A stretch of DNA of 64,000 bases from Megamerina dolium (Eukaryota; Arthropoda; Insecta; Diptera; Megamerinidae), in assembly GCA_963854835.1 (NCBI GenBank), contig OY978526.1, positions 73,070,418-73,134,417 of the forward strand. Reading direction: 5' to 3'. The notes under the pieces are model-generated. The model was given only the letters and a program-made list of their open reading frames with translations, ran no database searches and was not told where the DNA came from. The position numbers and the translations under genes are program-made. Below, piece after piece: positions 47,518 to 58,859 of the stretch; position 1 is the first letter of the stretch; every line of letters begins with the position of its first letter.

Positions 47518-49290
47518 TTAAGGTGGGTTTAATTTTTTCATCATCATTTGAAGCATTTTTTTCAAAAAGAAGTAAACATCAATTCCATTTTTAGATCTGA
47601 TTGCTATTTTAAAAGTGATTTAGTGGAATTGGTGTAAAAAAGCACACCCTGAGTTCACATATGGGTCAGCTCGAGGTCAAAGTTTAAATTTCCGATTTAT
47701 TTAAAACGCGATGATATGTGTCACCAATTCCCATTAAATTTTCCTCCTCAACATTTCTTTCGTACAAGTTTAAGCTTCTATTTTCCCCGCTAGAGAAGTG
47801 TTCCCTTACAAAATGAACATAATAAAATGTATAATTGACTCAAAATAATTCTCCTTCGTCAATATTTTCTCTGAACAAACTTAAGTTCTATATTCAATGC
47901 TTAAAATGAATATAAAATGAAATAAAAATCAATCAAAACCGCCATAGCTGCCCAGTAATCACCGCTAGAATAGTAAAATGTATGATCAATATGATAATTT
48001 TGCCTCACCAACATTTGCTCCGAACAAACTTAAACCCTATATTCATCACTTAAAGGGGCTCTCCTACAAAATAGTCACAGAATTTCATTCAAATTAATAA
48101 AAACCCTATATTTGATCAGGAATCACACCTAGAATAAAAAAGCGTAGGATCCACCTTCATTAATTTTTCCTCGCAAAATACCTTTCGAAAAAACTTAAGA
48201 CTTATCTTCATCGCTTAAGGGGGCTCCTCTACAAAATGAAGGTAGAAATCATCAAATAATCCTTTAGTTGCCCACAAATGGCCCCTAGAACAGTGAAACG
48301 TATAATCGGCCCCAATTAATTTTTCCTCGTGAATATTTTCTCTGAACAAGCTTAAGCCCTAATTCATCACTTAAAGGGGCTCTCCTACAAAATGAACATA
48401 CAATTTCATCGCAATTAATAAAAACCCAATATCTGCTCACGAATTACACCTAGAGGAATAAAATGTATGATTGACTGCCATTAAGTTTTTCTCGCCAGCA
48501 TTCCTTCCGAAAAAACTTAGGCCTTATCTTCATCGCTTAAAGGGGCTTCCCTACAAAATTAACATAAAATTTCATCCAAATTAATACACCTAAAGTAATA
48601 GAATTCATTAATTTTTCCTCGCCAACATTTTCTCCGAACAAACTTAAGGCTTATCTTCATCGCTTAAGGGAGCTTCTCTACAAAATGAAGGTAGAAATCA
48701 AGAAATAACTATTGAGTTGCCAACAAATTGTCAATAGAACAGTGAAACGTATAATCGGCACCAATTAATTTTTCCACACCAATATTTTCTCTTGAACACA
48801 CTTAAGCCCTATATTCATAAATAAAATAAATATAAAATTCAACAAATTGCTTCATAGTTGCACACAAATCGCCCCTAGAGCATAGAAATGTGTGTTCAAC
48901 TCCCATTAATTTATCCTTAACAAGATTCTCTATGTATACTTAAGCTCTATCTTCCTCGCTTAAGTGAGCTCCCCTACAAAATGTACGTAAAAACACCGAA
49001 AAATTAGCAAATAAACTCAAAGCTGCCCCGGAATTACCCCCAGAGTAGTAAAATGTACGACCGACTTCCATTGTATTTTTCTTCAGCAGCATTCTCTCCC
49101 TCTATCACCACTCCTAATGGGGGGTCCCCTATAGAATTTGTACTTTTTTTTTGCTGTAAAAATTAAAAAGTAGACGAGTCTAAAACTGTTATTTATTTTT
49201 GTTACTTTGAGGCAAAATTCATGTATTTAGTAATTCTAATTTTTCGCTGAGCCAAGCTGTGAAAAATTTGCTTCATACAATTTGACCCTT
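47518..49290. mobile_element. Candidate non-autonomous element carrying a ~155-165-bp satellite array
   Basis: The left edge reads TTAAGGTGGGTTTAATTTTT. The right edge (about 49244-49290) reads CGCTGAGCCAAGCTGTGAAA and CTTCATACAATTTGACCC, roughly the inverse of TAAGGTGGGTCAAATTGTAT seen at the ends of related copies at 29760 and 56660. Between them are about nine units with TACAAAAT landmarks near 47807, 48064, 48229, 48386, 48551, 48678, 48974 and 49130, spaced about 155-166 bp where intact. Units repeat CACTTAAAGGGGCTCTCCTA, CCCCTAGAA-AG, AAAATGTATGA and TTAATTTTTCCTC-CCAACAT blocks. No protein is encoded. Confidence 0.6.
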
Positions 49291-49917
49291 CTTATTGCAG
49301 AAATATTTTGTTCTAAAATACTATTACAAATAAATATTTTTTATCAAATTTCAAGAACGTACTTAAATAATAATTGAATGAAATTAATATTCACTCTTCA
49401 ATAAGCTTTTAAATTGCTTGACTAAATGATTTGCAAATTGATAATGTCAAAGCTTTAATATAAGTAGCTAGCTAGGAGGTACCTAGCTACCTATAATACA
49501 ATAAAGGTTCATATAAAAAACAATATAATAATTAGAATGCATTAATTACATATTAATTAGCATCCATCGACCAATATTATTACCTCGCGGCAAACATGCT
49601 CATATGAAAATATGACTATACGAGTATAAACTAAATATATGGTGGAACCATTCAGTCGTGGCGACAGACAAACAGTCCAGAGTAGAATTCGTTTGCTATT
49701 CAAATTAAATAAATTAATAAATAAATAAAACAAAACAAAATAAAAGTCGCAGTAGTAGCAGTAAAAATTATATGACATATATGCATACGAGCGCACACAT
49801 TTACGTATATACTCCTATATACCTACATGTTTGTATGTATAAAAACAAAATAAATAATATATGTTAGGTATAAAAAAAATTATATATACAATTTTAAAGC
49901 GTGCTGCCTTCTACTGT

Positions 49918-49976
49918 TACTATTTATTGTTGCTGGTGGTGGTGGTGGTGGTGGTGTTGGTGGTGTTGATAGTGTC
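49918..49976. repeat. GGT-rich microsatellite
   Basis: TTGTTGCTGGTGGTGGTGGT and further GGTGGTGTTGGTGGTGTTGA form an imperfect trinucleotide run. In no frame is there convincing support for a protein; it could equally lie in an untranslated exon. Confidence 0.7.
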
Positions 49977-50912
49977 GTTGGTGATGTTTTTCTCCTCCTA
50001 ACTAAGCTGTATGCCTGTTAGCTCAATTTCGAAGCGATCGTTTATCACTTGATTGGCAATGATCGGCCAGACAAAAACGAACAATTTTGAAAAGTACAAA
50101 AACTACAACAAAATCATCAACTACAATGACAACAATGGCAAAAAAAAAACAACAACGAAAACAGTAACAACAATATTCAAGTGCACAGACATATACGCAT
50201 ATATGCTGAATAGGTTTTTTTTTTTGTAAATATTTTACATATTCGATATACGAATTTAATCGATTGCAATTTTTTTTCGCTAGTACATAATTATATTGTA
50301 GTTGTTGCTCTTGTAGTATTATTCGCATTATTGTTATTGGGCGATCGTACAAATTCCACATACATAATATACGTACAGCTTGATCTTATCAATAAATATG
50401 CGGTGGCATGACAAATCTTTTGATTATTTTTAATTGCACTATATTAAGTTGGAATATAAAAAATACGTATAGCATCATTCGCAAAATGAATACGACAAAA
50501 AGTGTTAATGAGTTGAGTAGATGGCAGGAGAGGACGGAATAAATCTATATAGAGCAGTCTTTCCAAAATCATAGGTCGCGATCGAAATTGAAATATGGAT
50601 AAATTCGATTTTTGTCGATCGTGAAAAATTTTCATATTTTTAATGACTTTGAAAAAAGAAGTACTCAATTCGGTGTGCATAAATAATTTTTTTTCTTCAA
50701 TTGGTCTACAATATTGCATTTTCTGAATTTGATAGCATTTGCAAAATACTTTTTTAATTGCATTAACTCGCTAATCGTCCAGCTAATCTAATACGCAATC
50801 CCACATGAAAAAAATGTTTTCCGACGGGCACTAGTTATCAAATCATATAGATTTTGGGTCACTGAATTCGAATCCGTGGTCGAATTTCCGTCATCACTCT
50901 TCTAATCTAATA

Positions 50913-51417
50913 GCCTAGACAGACGGCAGCCTAATTCCGGATTACCGAGTTAATTCGAATTAACTCAGGCATTAACTGCAGCTAATCCGCATAAACTCTA
51001 TGAGTTAATTCTCAAAATAAAAGAGGATTAGGGCAATTTGTGATGGCTATTGTCTATTTTTCTCCATCCATTTTACAAAATATTAGGTGTGTTCGCTAAC
51101 AAAAAACTTTCAACAATTGTTAACAATTTTCAACATGAAAAGTGTTGGCGAACAAATACACCCAGCTGTCAATTGCGAACGGTGAATGTCAATTTACAAG
51201 TTTCTGATAGTTTTCAGTTCACGTACTTCTTGTAGATTTTCTCATATCGAGAGTGATAGATAACAGAAATTGATAGTGATAGTAATGTAAGTGGACAGAC
51301 CTAATAAAACAGCAATCAGCCGTTTAGTTAATCCGCAATACTGCCGTCTGTCAGGTTATTATTTTATTCGGATTAAGTGCGCCGGTAATCCGGAATTAGG
51401 CTGCCGTCTGTCTAGGC
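50913..51417. mobile_element. MITE with perfect 35-bp terminal inverted repeats and TA target duplication
   Basis: The left 35 bases (50913-50947, beginning GCCTAGACAGACGGCAGCCT) are exactly the reverse complement of the right 35 (51383-51417). TA dinucleotides flank both sides (50911-50912 and 51418-51419), the signature of Tc1/mariner-type integration. The 505-bp element has no coding capacity. Immediately inside the left repeat is a perfect 20-bp palindrome, GAGTTAATTCGAATTAACTC (50947-50966). It sits within a copy of the inverted-unit repeat family. Confidence 0.88.
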
Positions 51418-51436
51418 TATAAGGTTTCTTTTGGGG

Positions 51437-51980
51437 TTAGAAAGAAAGCTGTGAGTGATAATAATAAATATAACCACGTATTCATATTCAGCGACACAAT
51501 ATCCATTAAATGTAACGACTCTGATCCGTCGGACATTCTACTTTTTTTCCTCAATTTTTGTTGTTTTGACGACCCACAAATGTTTTATTGGGGTTTTGGG
51601 TCTCTGAATACAAGAGCATGAATATATTTCCACTGTTATCCTTAGGCTTCTTTCTAACCGCAAACAATTTCGTCTTTTCGGCTATATTTGAATTTATTTT
51701 TTAAGTTTGGAAAGAAATAACAAAATATAACTACTCGGGACCATACTGAGAAAACTGAGAGTGATCGCTGATATATATAACCACGGATTCAAATTCAACG
51801 ACCTAAAGTCCATTGACTATTTTGGTCCGTAGAACATTTTACTTCCTTTTAGTTTTTCTTAATTTTTGTTGTTGTGATGATCCCCAAAAAAGATTAGAAT
51901 TTCTAGTAGGGTTTATAGGTCGCTGAATACTAAATCGTGGTTATATTTCCGCTAACACCCTAGGGCTTCTTTCTAAAAAA
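51437..51980. repeat. Two internally inverted repeat units
   Basis: Unit 1 opens GGTTAGAAAGAAAGCTGTGA and closes CTTAGGCTTCTTTCTAACC (about 51437-51660). Between these lie ATAACCACGTATTCATATTC with AGCGACA on one side and TGGGTCTCTGAATACAAGAG on the other. Unit 2 (about 51711-51980) has GAGAGTGATCGCTGATATAT, ACCACGGATTCAAATTCAAC, then GGTCGCTGAATACTAAATCG and GGGCTTCTTTCT. Each unit is thus a degenerate long palindrome. Related units are at 58310-58850, and partial ones at 50840-50905 and 11260-11330. Confidence 0.65.
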
Positions 51981-52899
51981 ATTTTGTTTTTTCAGCTATA
52001 TTTACAATTTGTTTGAGTATGGAAAGAAACGACAAAATGTAACTACTTTAATCATATATGTATGTTAAATGATAAAATCGATAAAATCGTGGGAAAATCG
52101 ATGAGAATCGATTTGAATTAGCTGATTGAAATGACAGGCGAGGATCTGGTCGAGTACGACAATGACAAACAAAAGATTTAGAAAATCTAAAAATTTATAT
52201 TTACCGTTAAAACCCCGCCATCCAGTCACTTGTGGCATTTAACAATTAATAACTGAGTCAATTTATAATCGATAACCGATTATTTGCTGTACTATATAGT
52301 AGCTTATTGTCTGAACGAAATCGGTTGGCAAACAATGGGGAATAAATGCATCTTACGAAACTCGAAGATTAAATTGATCTCTTTTAGAAAGCTGAGTAGG
52401 TGCTACGACCTTGTACTTTGTTTCTTTCAATTCAAATTCGCAATTGTAAATTCATAATGGTGAAAACAAATTTAACAAATTGCGAAATCTCTAAATTGTA
52501 TTGATAATATGAAAACTGATAGATAATACCAAAATTATTCTGTACAATTTTTTATTAACTGATTTCCTATTTCTGTTGAGAATATTTAAGCTAATATTAA
52601 AATGAAAATATTACCGAAACTTCATATACGCACTGTTTACGGCCACAGAAGCTGAAGCTGATTATGATTGATTTTATTCAAAAATCTTTTTAAATTGAGT
52701 TTTCACGAATTAAAAGTGGTTAATTGCACAGAATTAATCAAAATTAAGATATTTTTGGGATTATTTGGCTCTGAAAATGGCTGATTTGTAAAGATCTCGC
52801 TGAGAGGAGAACTCGTAATGGTCTTTCTAAAACGGTTTTGTCTATGGGAAACATTTGTCTTAATATTATATTGTAGTTTTTTACAACGTTGATCACCTT

Positions 52900-53025
52900 T
52901 CTGGAAGACATTTGTAGGTTTTGCGTCAGTAAAAATTTGCCATGAAAAAGATTCTGAATTAAATTCAGAATAAATTAAAATAGACAAGTCTCTTTGCAAA
53001 TACTGTTCACTATATGAAATTTGAA
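52900..53025 (+). mobile_element. Degraded SINE copy 5 (fragment)
   Basis: GCGTCAGTAAAAATTTGCCA then TGAAAAAGATTCTGAATT matches the block CGGCAGTAATAATTTGCCAT plus GAAAAAACTTCTCAAAT in the SINE at 33912. The downstream TACTGTTCACTATATGAAAT fits its AATACTGTCC block. The head and tail are missing. Confidence 0.45.
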
Positions 53026-53029
53026 AAAG

Positions 53030-54239
53030 TTTTCAGATATCTAAGGCGGGCACCGGGCATTAGTCCGGAGGTCTTTTATCCAGAAAAAAATTGACTATAA
53101 TACGGAAAAATTTTATGAAAAATCGAAAAAATTCATGATCAACATCCAAAAAATACAATAAGAATTTTTGTTCCAAATAAATGTTTCAATTTTTTAAACT
53201 TTAATCCGGAAATAATATTTCTTTCAGAACATCATCCAAATCTAAAACCTTCCATCATCAAAACAAGCAAAAAAACAGTTTTACTTAAATTCTTTTTTTT
53301 TTCCTGATCAGTATCCTAAATTTTTGCGTATTAATGCATATTTTTTTCCAGACCAATGTCGCACTTTCTTTAGATTAATGTCCTCAGGACCAATGTCATG
53401 TCAGCATTGACGGCTTCAGGACAAACTCAAGAACTGAAGTAGGCGACTACCTCCCTCGTAATTGCTTATAAGCATCAACTGTAACTCAAAGCTTAAAAAA
53501 GTTTGGTCATCTGGTTTCTTTCACCTCAGAAAAAAATTTCACAAAAATTAATAATATTAAATATTTTTCTGAATTATCTTCAAATGTTAAAAAAAAAAAA
53601 ATGTTCAAATGTTAGTGTTCCATTTTTATGAAAATTTGATAGATATTCTTAACCAGACTTGTGCGGTTTTTCCGTTTTAGGTAGACTTATAATATTGTTT
53701 CATTGTCCTTATTTGAGTTATGAATGAATTTTTTATTTTTTTGCTTTGAATCGAAGTAGCAGAAATTGAGCTGTGTAAACATGAGCTTGTGAACACTGTC
53801 ATATAAAGTATAAAATAGGAAGAAATTGCGAAATTGCTAAAGACTTACACTTGATTATCTTCCAAAAACTGATTTTAATTAATTTTGTTTTTGCTACAAC
53901 AACGCTCTAGTTTTCTTCTTGTCTTCTTTTATTCACTAAAATTTTTTATTTTCTTTGACAACTTTTGTTATATTTCTCTTCCTTTTTTTATTTGGCTGTT
54001 TTATTTAAATTTGTGGTTTCGTTGTTGTTTACACTGAACTTGAAATTTCTATTTTTACGATTATGATTATTCAGTGTGCGATCGTTATACCTAGTTGTTG
54101 TTATTGTTGTTGTTATTTCTATGTCACAAATACATACAAATACTATGAAATATAATTTTTGTTTTTGTCAAAAACACTTGTTGTTATTGTTTGCAAAAGT
54201 CAAAAAGTCGTTTTCAGTTTGCACGTTCTTCGTTGTTTT
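53030..54239. other. AT-rich region without recognised genes
   Basis: Poly-A and poly-T runs and GTTGTT-type simple sequence (54093-54115) are present. No exon is supported. Confidence 0.35.
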
Positions 54240-54264
54240 GTTGTTGTTGTTGTTGTTGTTGTTT
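54240..54264. repeat. (TTG)n microsatellite
   Basis: Eight or so TTG units run without interruption, followed by AATAATAATAAT and GATGATGATGAT nearby. Such runs are common in fly untranslated regions. Confidence 0.8.
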
Positions 54265-54345
54265 TAATAAAATAATAATAATTTTTAAATGATGATGATG
54301 ATTATTATATTATATGTAGGTAGGTATTAGCTCAACACGATTTAT

Positions 54346-54480
54346 TTACCATTCACAGATCTGAGCGCCGTAACTTGTTAAGTGATACCGCACGTTCCGC
54401 ATACAATTCTTGACTGATCTACGTTGCTTGACGAGCTTGTTGGCAGCGGGCATATTGGTATACGTACGTACACTGCAAAC
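54346..54480. other. GC-richer island, candidate terminal exon of an unknown gene
   Basis: This block stands out from its AT-rich surroundings. On the plus strand, after a good acceptor (TTTACCATTCACAG, ending at 54358), the frame reads SERRNLLSDTARSAYNS and stops. On the minus strand, after TTTGCAG, one frame reads NMPAANKLVKQRRSVKNCMR onward to GAQICEW and stops at 54346, and another reads ICPLPTSSSSNVDQSRIVCG to a stop. All have balanced codons. I cannot decide which, if any, is real, and know no family match. Confidence 0.3.
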
Positions 54481-55341
54481 TTTTAATGCTAATGCTTTAT
54501 TATTGTTGATGTGCTTGATTTTGAGAAAAATCATATGTGTATAGGTGGAAGTATTTGCGCGAGCTTATTTCATTTGCTATGAGCATTTGTCTTAAATGTT
54601 TTTAGTATGTATTTATTTTGACGTCATTCATTCGCAAATACATTCATACATATGTACCTAGATTAGAGCGTCTCATGACCTACCCAATAAAAGAAAGAAA
54701 ATAACTCTAGAAATGAAACGTGTTTCCAAAAGTCCCCAAGTCGAACAGATTCGGAAAATAGGCTAAATGAAAATAGGCGTGAGAATTTCAGGAAAATCTA
54801 TTTTTTAGTTTCTAATGCCGGCCTTATGAGCATTTTTCAAAAATATCTCGGATTATTCGCTTTACCAGGTCTAATTGATTCAAATGATCGCTTTGTTATC
54901 TCTTCTCAGTTTGCGGCAGAGAACAGTCGAATTGGATGTCGAATTTGCTCGAAAAACCATCTTTTCATCTCGGCGACAAATAAAATTCGCTTCATCTGGA
55001 AATCGGATAACCCGCTCAAGATTGTTGAGAAATCGATCCACTGAAAGTAATAATTTGGTATGAAGTGATTGCGTCATTGACACATTTTTTTTGAAGTCAT
55101 GAACTTGAGCTATATTTGACGCTTAGCAATGTCTGTGGCTGTGGTTTGACTGTATTAGACTTTTTTGTGTGCCACTACGACTTTTTTGTGTGTCGCAATG
55201 AAAGATCAATGTTATTCGGACAATCTCGTAATGCATACATTTGACTCTTAAGGTGAATATCGTCTGCGCCATTCGTGGGATAGAGTAAAAAATCGTAACA
55301 TTCCAAAGAAAATGTATGAAAACACACGAGAGCGGTCGTTT

Positions 55342-55930
55342 TTAGTATGAACTAATATCAAGTTTCGTCAAGTTCTCCAATACTTGGTCTTTCCACCGGA
55401 GGTTAGGTCTTCCTCGTCTTCTAGTGGGCTCCGAATATAACACCTTCTTAGCTGGAGCGTGTTTTTCCATTCCCTGGACATGACCTAGCCAGTTCAGTCG
55501 CTTCATTTTAAAGCGCTTTACTATGTCGGTGTCGGCATACAGCTCATACAGCTCATGGTTGTACCGTATTCGATACTCGCCACCAACGCAAATACGTCCA
55601 AAGATCTTGCGTAGGACTTTTCTCTCGAAAACTCCTAGCATTCTCTCATCTGAGGTGGAAACTGTCCAAGCATCGGCGCCATATGTAAGGACAGACATGA
55701 TGAGAGACTTGTAGAGTGTGGTCCTCTCAAGAGTGGGCTCGACTTCTTAATTACTTATTTAGCCCAAAGTAACACCTGTTAGCAAGAGTGATCCTTCGCA
55801 ATATCTCCCAGCTGACGTTATTACTGGTGTCAATGCTGGTTCCAAAATAGATACAGTCCTTCACTACTTCAAAAGCTTAGTTATCTACAGTGACGTGCTC
55901 TCCAATACGCCGGGACTCTTTGTTTGTTGA
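55342..55930 (-). mobile_element. RTE-type LINE, 3' part of the reverse-transcriptase ORF, broken
   Basis: The minus strand carries the C-terminal third of an RTE-like ORF. Near 55900 it reads SRRIGEHVTVDN, then a stop, then AFEVVKDCIYFGTSIDTSNN and ILRRITLANRCYFGLNK. After a frame change, from 55698, it reads MSVLTYGADAWTVSTSDERM, GVFERKVLRKIFGRICVGGE, RFKMKRLNWLGHVQGME and RRRGRPNLRWKDQVLENLTK to a stop at 55342. At least one in-frame stop and one frameshift make it dead. The endonuclease and catalytic reverse transcriptase parts are missing (5' truncation). Confidence 0.85.
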
Positions 55931-56173
55931 CGCTAGGTACTAGTACAGTGTACAATACAGTTAAATTTATTGCTTTGAATTTAATTGTGTTCGTACAAAC
56001 TCTTCCGATGAAAAGTGTTCATGTCGCTTAAAACTCAAAGGAACTGAAATAATCATAAAAAAGTACATGATATTGTAGTAGAAGATCCTAAAGATTACAT
56101 ATGCGAAATGTGCTACATATAAACTGATTGAGTGATTTGAATGAAAAATGGATGTCGCGTGTTTTAAAAATCA

Positions 56174-56197
56174 CGGGTCACAAAATTTTGTGACCCG
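56174..56197. repeat. Perfect 24-bp palindrome
   Basis: The sequence CGGGTCACAAAA followed by its exact reverse complement TTTTGTGACCCG forms a 24-bp palindrome without spacer. It lies upstream of the remnant at 56560. Confidence 0.9.
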
Positions 56198-56559
56198 CGA
56201 TACTTTGAAGCCAGCACAGCAAGCAAAACAATGAGTTCGAAATGGGATTTGACCCGTTTTTGGTTTGGACGAAGTGAAAGTATCAAAAATATAACAACCG
56301 GATTGATAATTTTCGGTCAGAGATTCCCATTATGCAGCATTGTGGGATTGTATGAAGGATCCATCCAATCCAAATGGATCACAAATCATAAAAAAAGACA
56401 AAGCTTGATATAGACATTTAGTTTTGTGAGCACAATGGCTCATCTATGTTAAAATAGTCGTTAAGGGATCATTACCAAAAAGCTGTAAAAGCTACAAAAT
56501 GTATGCTTCTATCAATTGGTAGTAAAAACAGAAAACATGGCGGGTCTAAATCTGATATT

Positions 56560-56665
56560 TATTTTTGCTTCCCTAAGAAATAATGCTTAAAATAATCCAA
56601 ATTGTATGTTTTTCGCTGATCCTTGTTGCCAAAATTTTCCTTCATACAATTTGAACCACCTTAAT
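56560..56665. repeat. Right-end fragment of the satellite-carrying element
   Basis: TTTTTGCTTCCCTAAGAAAT, TGTATGTTTTTCGCTGATCC and CTTCATACAATTTGAACCAC then CTTAATG match the right flanks of the arrays at 29690-29765 and 49200-49290. No tandem units are attached here. Confidence 0.55.
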
Positions 56666-57414
56666 GTATGTTTAGCTTATATGAAAGCTTTAACAATGAT
56701 TTTGCAATCATCTCTGAATAAATTGTATGACTCTATGGTGACTCTGTGTGGTAAGATCATACGTCATAGGTTATTGTGATTGCGATTGCTATTTCCTTTT
56801 CCTTTTATCGATGTCGATGTGATTGAAATACGGGTACTTGTATGTATGTCTCTTAATCACGATAGTTACAGTCATAAAAGTCAGTCAACAATTTTGTTTA
56901 ATGATTCATTGAACTTGAAGAATAAACAACAACAACAACAAAATAGATATTAGGAGAAGTAAACTATGAATATAGAACAAGAAAAGCAAGTATATTAGTA
57001 AACAAAACATTTGAACTCTTTTTTTTTTGTTTTAGTTTATGAAGTATTATGCTTCTTCTGATACACGACGGTAATGGAGTTGAATATTTTACTAATCCAT
57101 TTGTAAATTGATTCATAAAAATATTCAAATATGAATATATAATTAGAGAGACTATAATTACGTAAGTGCGTTTCTTTAAATCGAAATACTTTTTTAAAGA
57201 TGGATTCCAGAGGGCGCCATGTTTGAAGAGAGGTGACGTTGCTGAGGGAAAATGACATTACCGTCGTGTACTGTCATCTGTCAAAAGGTACCATGCAACA
57301 TATTAGACTGAATAATGGGTTCATTTTTATTTGACAGCTACTGGTATCACATCGCGATAAAGTTATCTGCTGTCTTTGGAGATGTTTCACCATTTTTGAA
57401 AGCCGTGAGACAAT

Positions 57415-57725
57415 AAAAAAAAAAATAATAAATAAATATGTGGCACTTATAAGCTCTTAAGGGCTTTTTGGCAGAGCTTCTCTTCCATTACTGTTTTGCG
57501 TGTTAAATTTTTTACAGTATTAGAAAGGACCTACTTTTTTTAGCAGGTTCCGAACGACAGAACTCTTACGTCATCGCTTTTTTTGAGCTTTGTTTCATAG
57601 TTATATAGTTACATAGAATTCGCAATTGTTTGTCGACAGTTGGGTAAAGAAAAATCTTTTCGATAAAACATTTTTTTAATGCTTCTGAGCTACAGCACCC
57701 ACCGTCAGACATTGGCGTAATTAAT
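57415..57725 (-). mobile_element. tRNA-derived SINE, copy 4 (minus strand, head decayed)
   Basis: In plus orientation it reads ATAATAAATAAATATGTGGC then ACTTATAAGCTCTTAAGGGC, close to the tail end of copy 1 at 25545, and continues AGCAGGTTCCGAACGACAGA. The tRNA-like head (reverse of TGAGCTACAGCACCCACCGT) is recognisable but has lost its B box. Confidence 0.7.
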
Positions 57726-58309
57726 TTAAACGTGGCCGTATATGCTTACCGAGGGTTTTATTTTTATTCACAGAGCATGATCCTTATAGACTTTTTGTAA
57801 CGCATCCGTACATTCATCCACAACCGTCACGACCGTCTGGGTATTTTTTCCAGTTTCCCAACGTAAGATTATGATTCAGAGGGAAAGAAAATGAATTCAA
57901 ACGAGAAGCTTATCGCCAGGAAAGAGGTGTATTTTGTAGAGTTTGACAAATTGTATTTTTCGGAGGGGTTAAAGAAATGCCAAAGTCGTTGGGAAAGGTG
58001 TATCGTAGGCGTAGACAGAAAAAAAAAGGTTTAAAATTCGCGCCTTCATTCCCGACAAGTGTTCTTATGGATAGACCTTAGTACACTGAACAAATAAACT
58101 ATTAGGGTCTATCAAATATGCTCAAAATTTTACTAGACATGGCATCGCAGCTTACTTAGACTAAAGGGAAATTATCGGTATTATTACACGGCTCCCCAAA
58201 AATATAAAAGTAGGATGTTCGCAGGACCTAAGTGGGTTTGGAGGACTATGGATTTTTTGTTATTGATTCCATGGCCGGACTTTCGTCACCACTCAACAAC
58301 AAAACAAAC

Positions 58310-58850
58310 AAAAAAACCAATGTTTTTGAGGTTAGAAAGAAACCTGTAGAAGTTGGCAAATATCCGATCATGTATCCAGATTTCACGATCCCAAATTCAT
58401 AAGTAGGACCTCAAAATACGTGTAAAAGTAGTCAAAATTAATATTTTTGAGATTAAAAAGATACTTGAGAGTCATGGTGAAAATTCGAACATGGATTTGA
58501 ATTCCACTATGCAAAATTCATTGGTTGGATTTCCGCCTTTACCCCCAGGTTCTTTTGTAAAAACAGAAATGCGCAAAAATAGTCAAAAAAACGATGCTTT
58601 TGAGGTTGAAAAGAAATGTGAGGGTGATCACGAAAATGCAACCTAGGAGTCGGAATCCTATAAATAAATTCATAGGTCAGCTTTACGCGTTCACTCTCAG
58701 GTTTCTTTCTAACCTTAAAAAATACGGAAAAATAATAAAAAATCGATGTTTTTGAGACTAAAAAGAAATCTGAAGCTGATCGCAAACAAAAATTCATAGA
58801 TCGCGTTTGCATCATCACTCTCAGGCTTCTTTCTAACCACAAAAAAAAAA
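58310..58850. repeat. Cluster of inverted-unit repeats (same family as 51437-51980)
   Basis: Repeated segments open GAGGTTAGAAAGAAACCTGT, GAGATTAAAAAGATACTTGA, GAGGTTGAAAAGAAATGTGA and GAGACTAAAAAGAAATCTGA. They close CCAGGTTCTTTTGTAAA, CTCTCAGGTTTCTTTCTAAC and CTCTCAGGCTTCTTTCTAAC. At least three units of about 120-180 bp lie in tandem, each internally inverted. No coding function. Confidence 0.65.
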
Positions 58851-58859
58851 TGCGATTAG

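Noticed and set aside
47518..49290. CRISPR-like array of regularly spaced repeats
   Set aside because: Units are contiguous and diverged without constant repeats and unique spacers, and the genome is eukaryotic.
50023..50361. 112-codon minus-strand frame rich in Val, Cys and Phe
   Set aside because: It is produced by CAA/GTT-type simple sequence and has no recognisable domain.
54826..55083. Overlapping open frames on both strands around 54826-55083
   Set aside because: The three frames overlap, none shows a known motif, and the region borders LINE debris; no basis to choose one.
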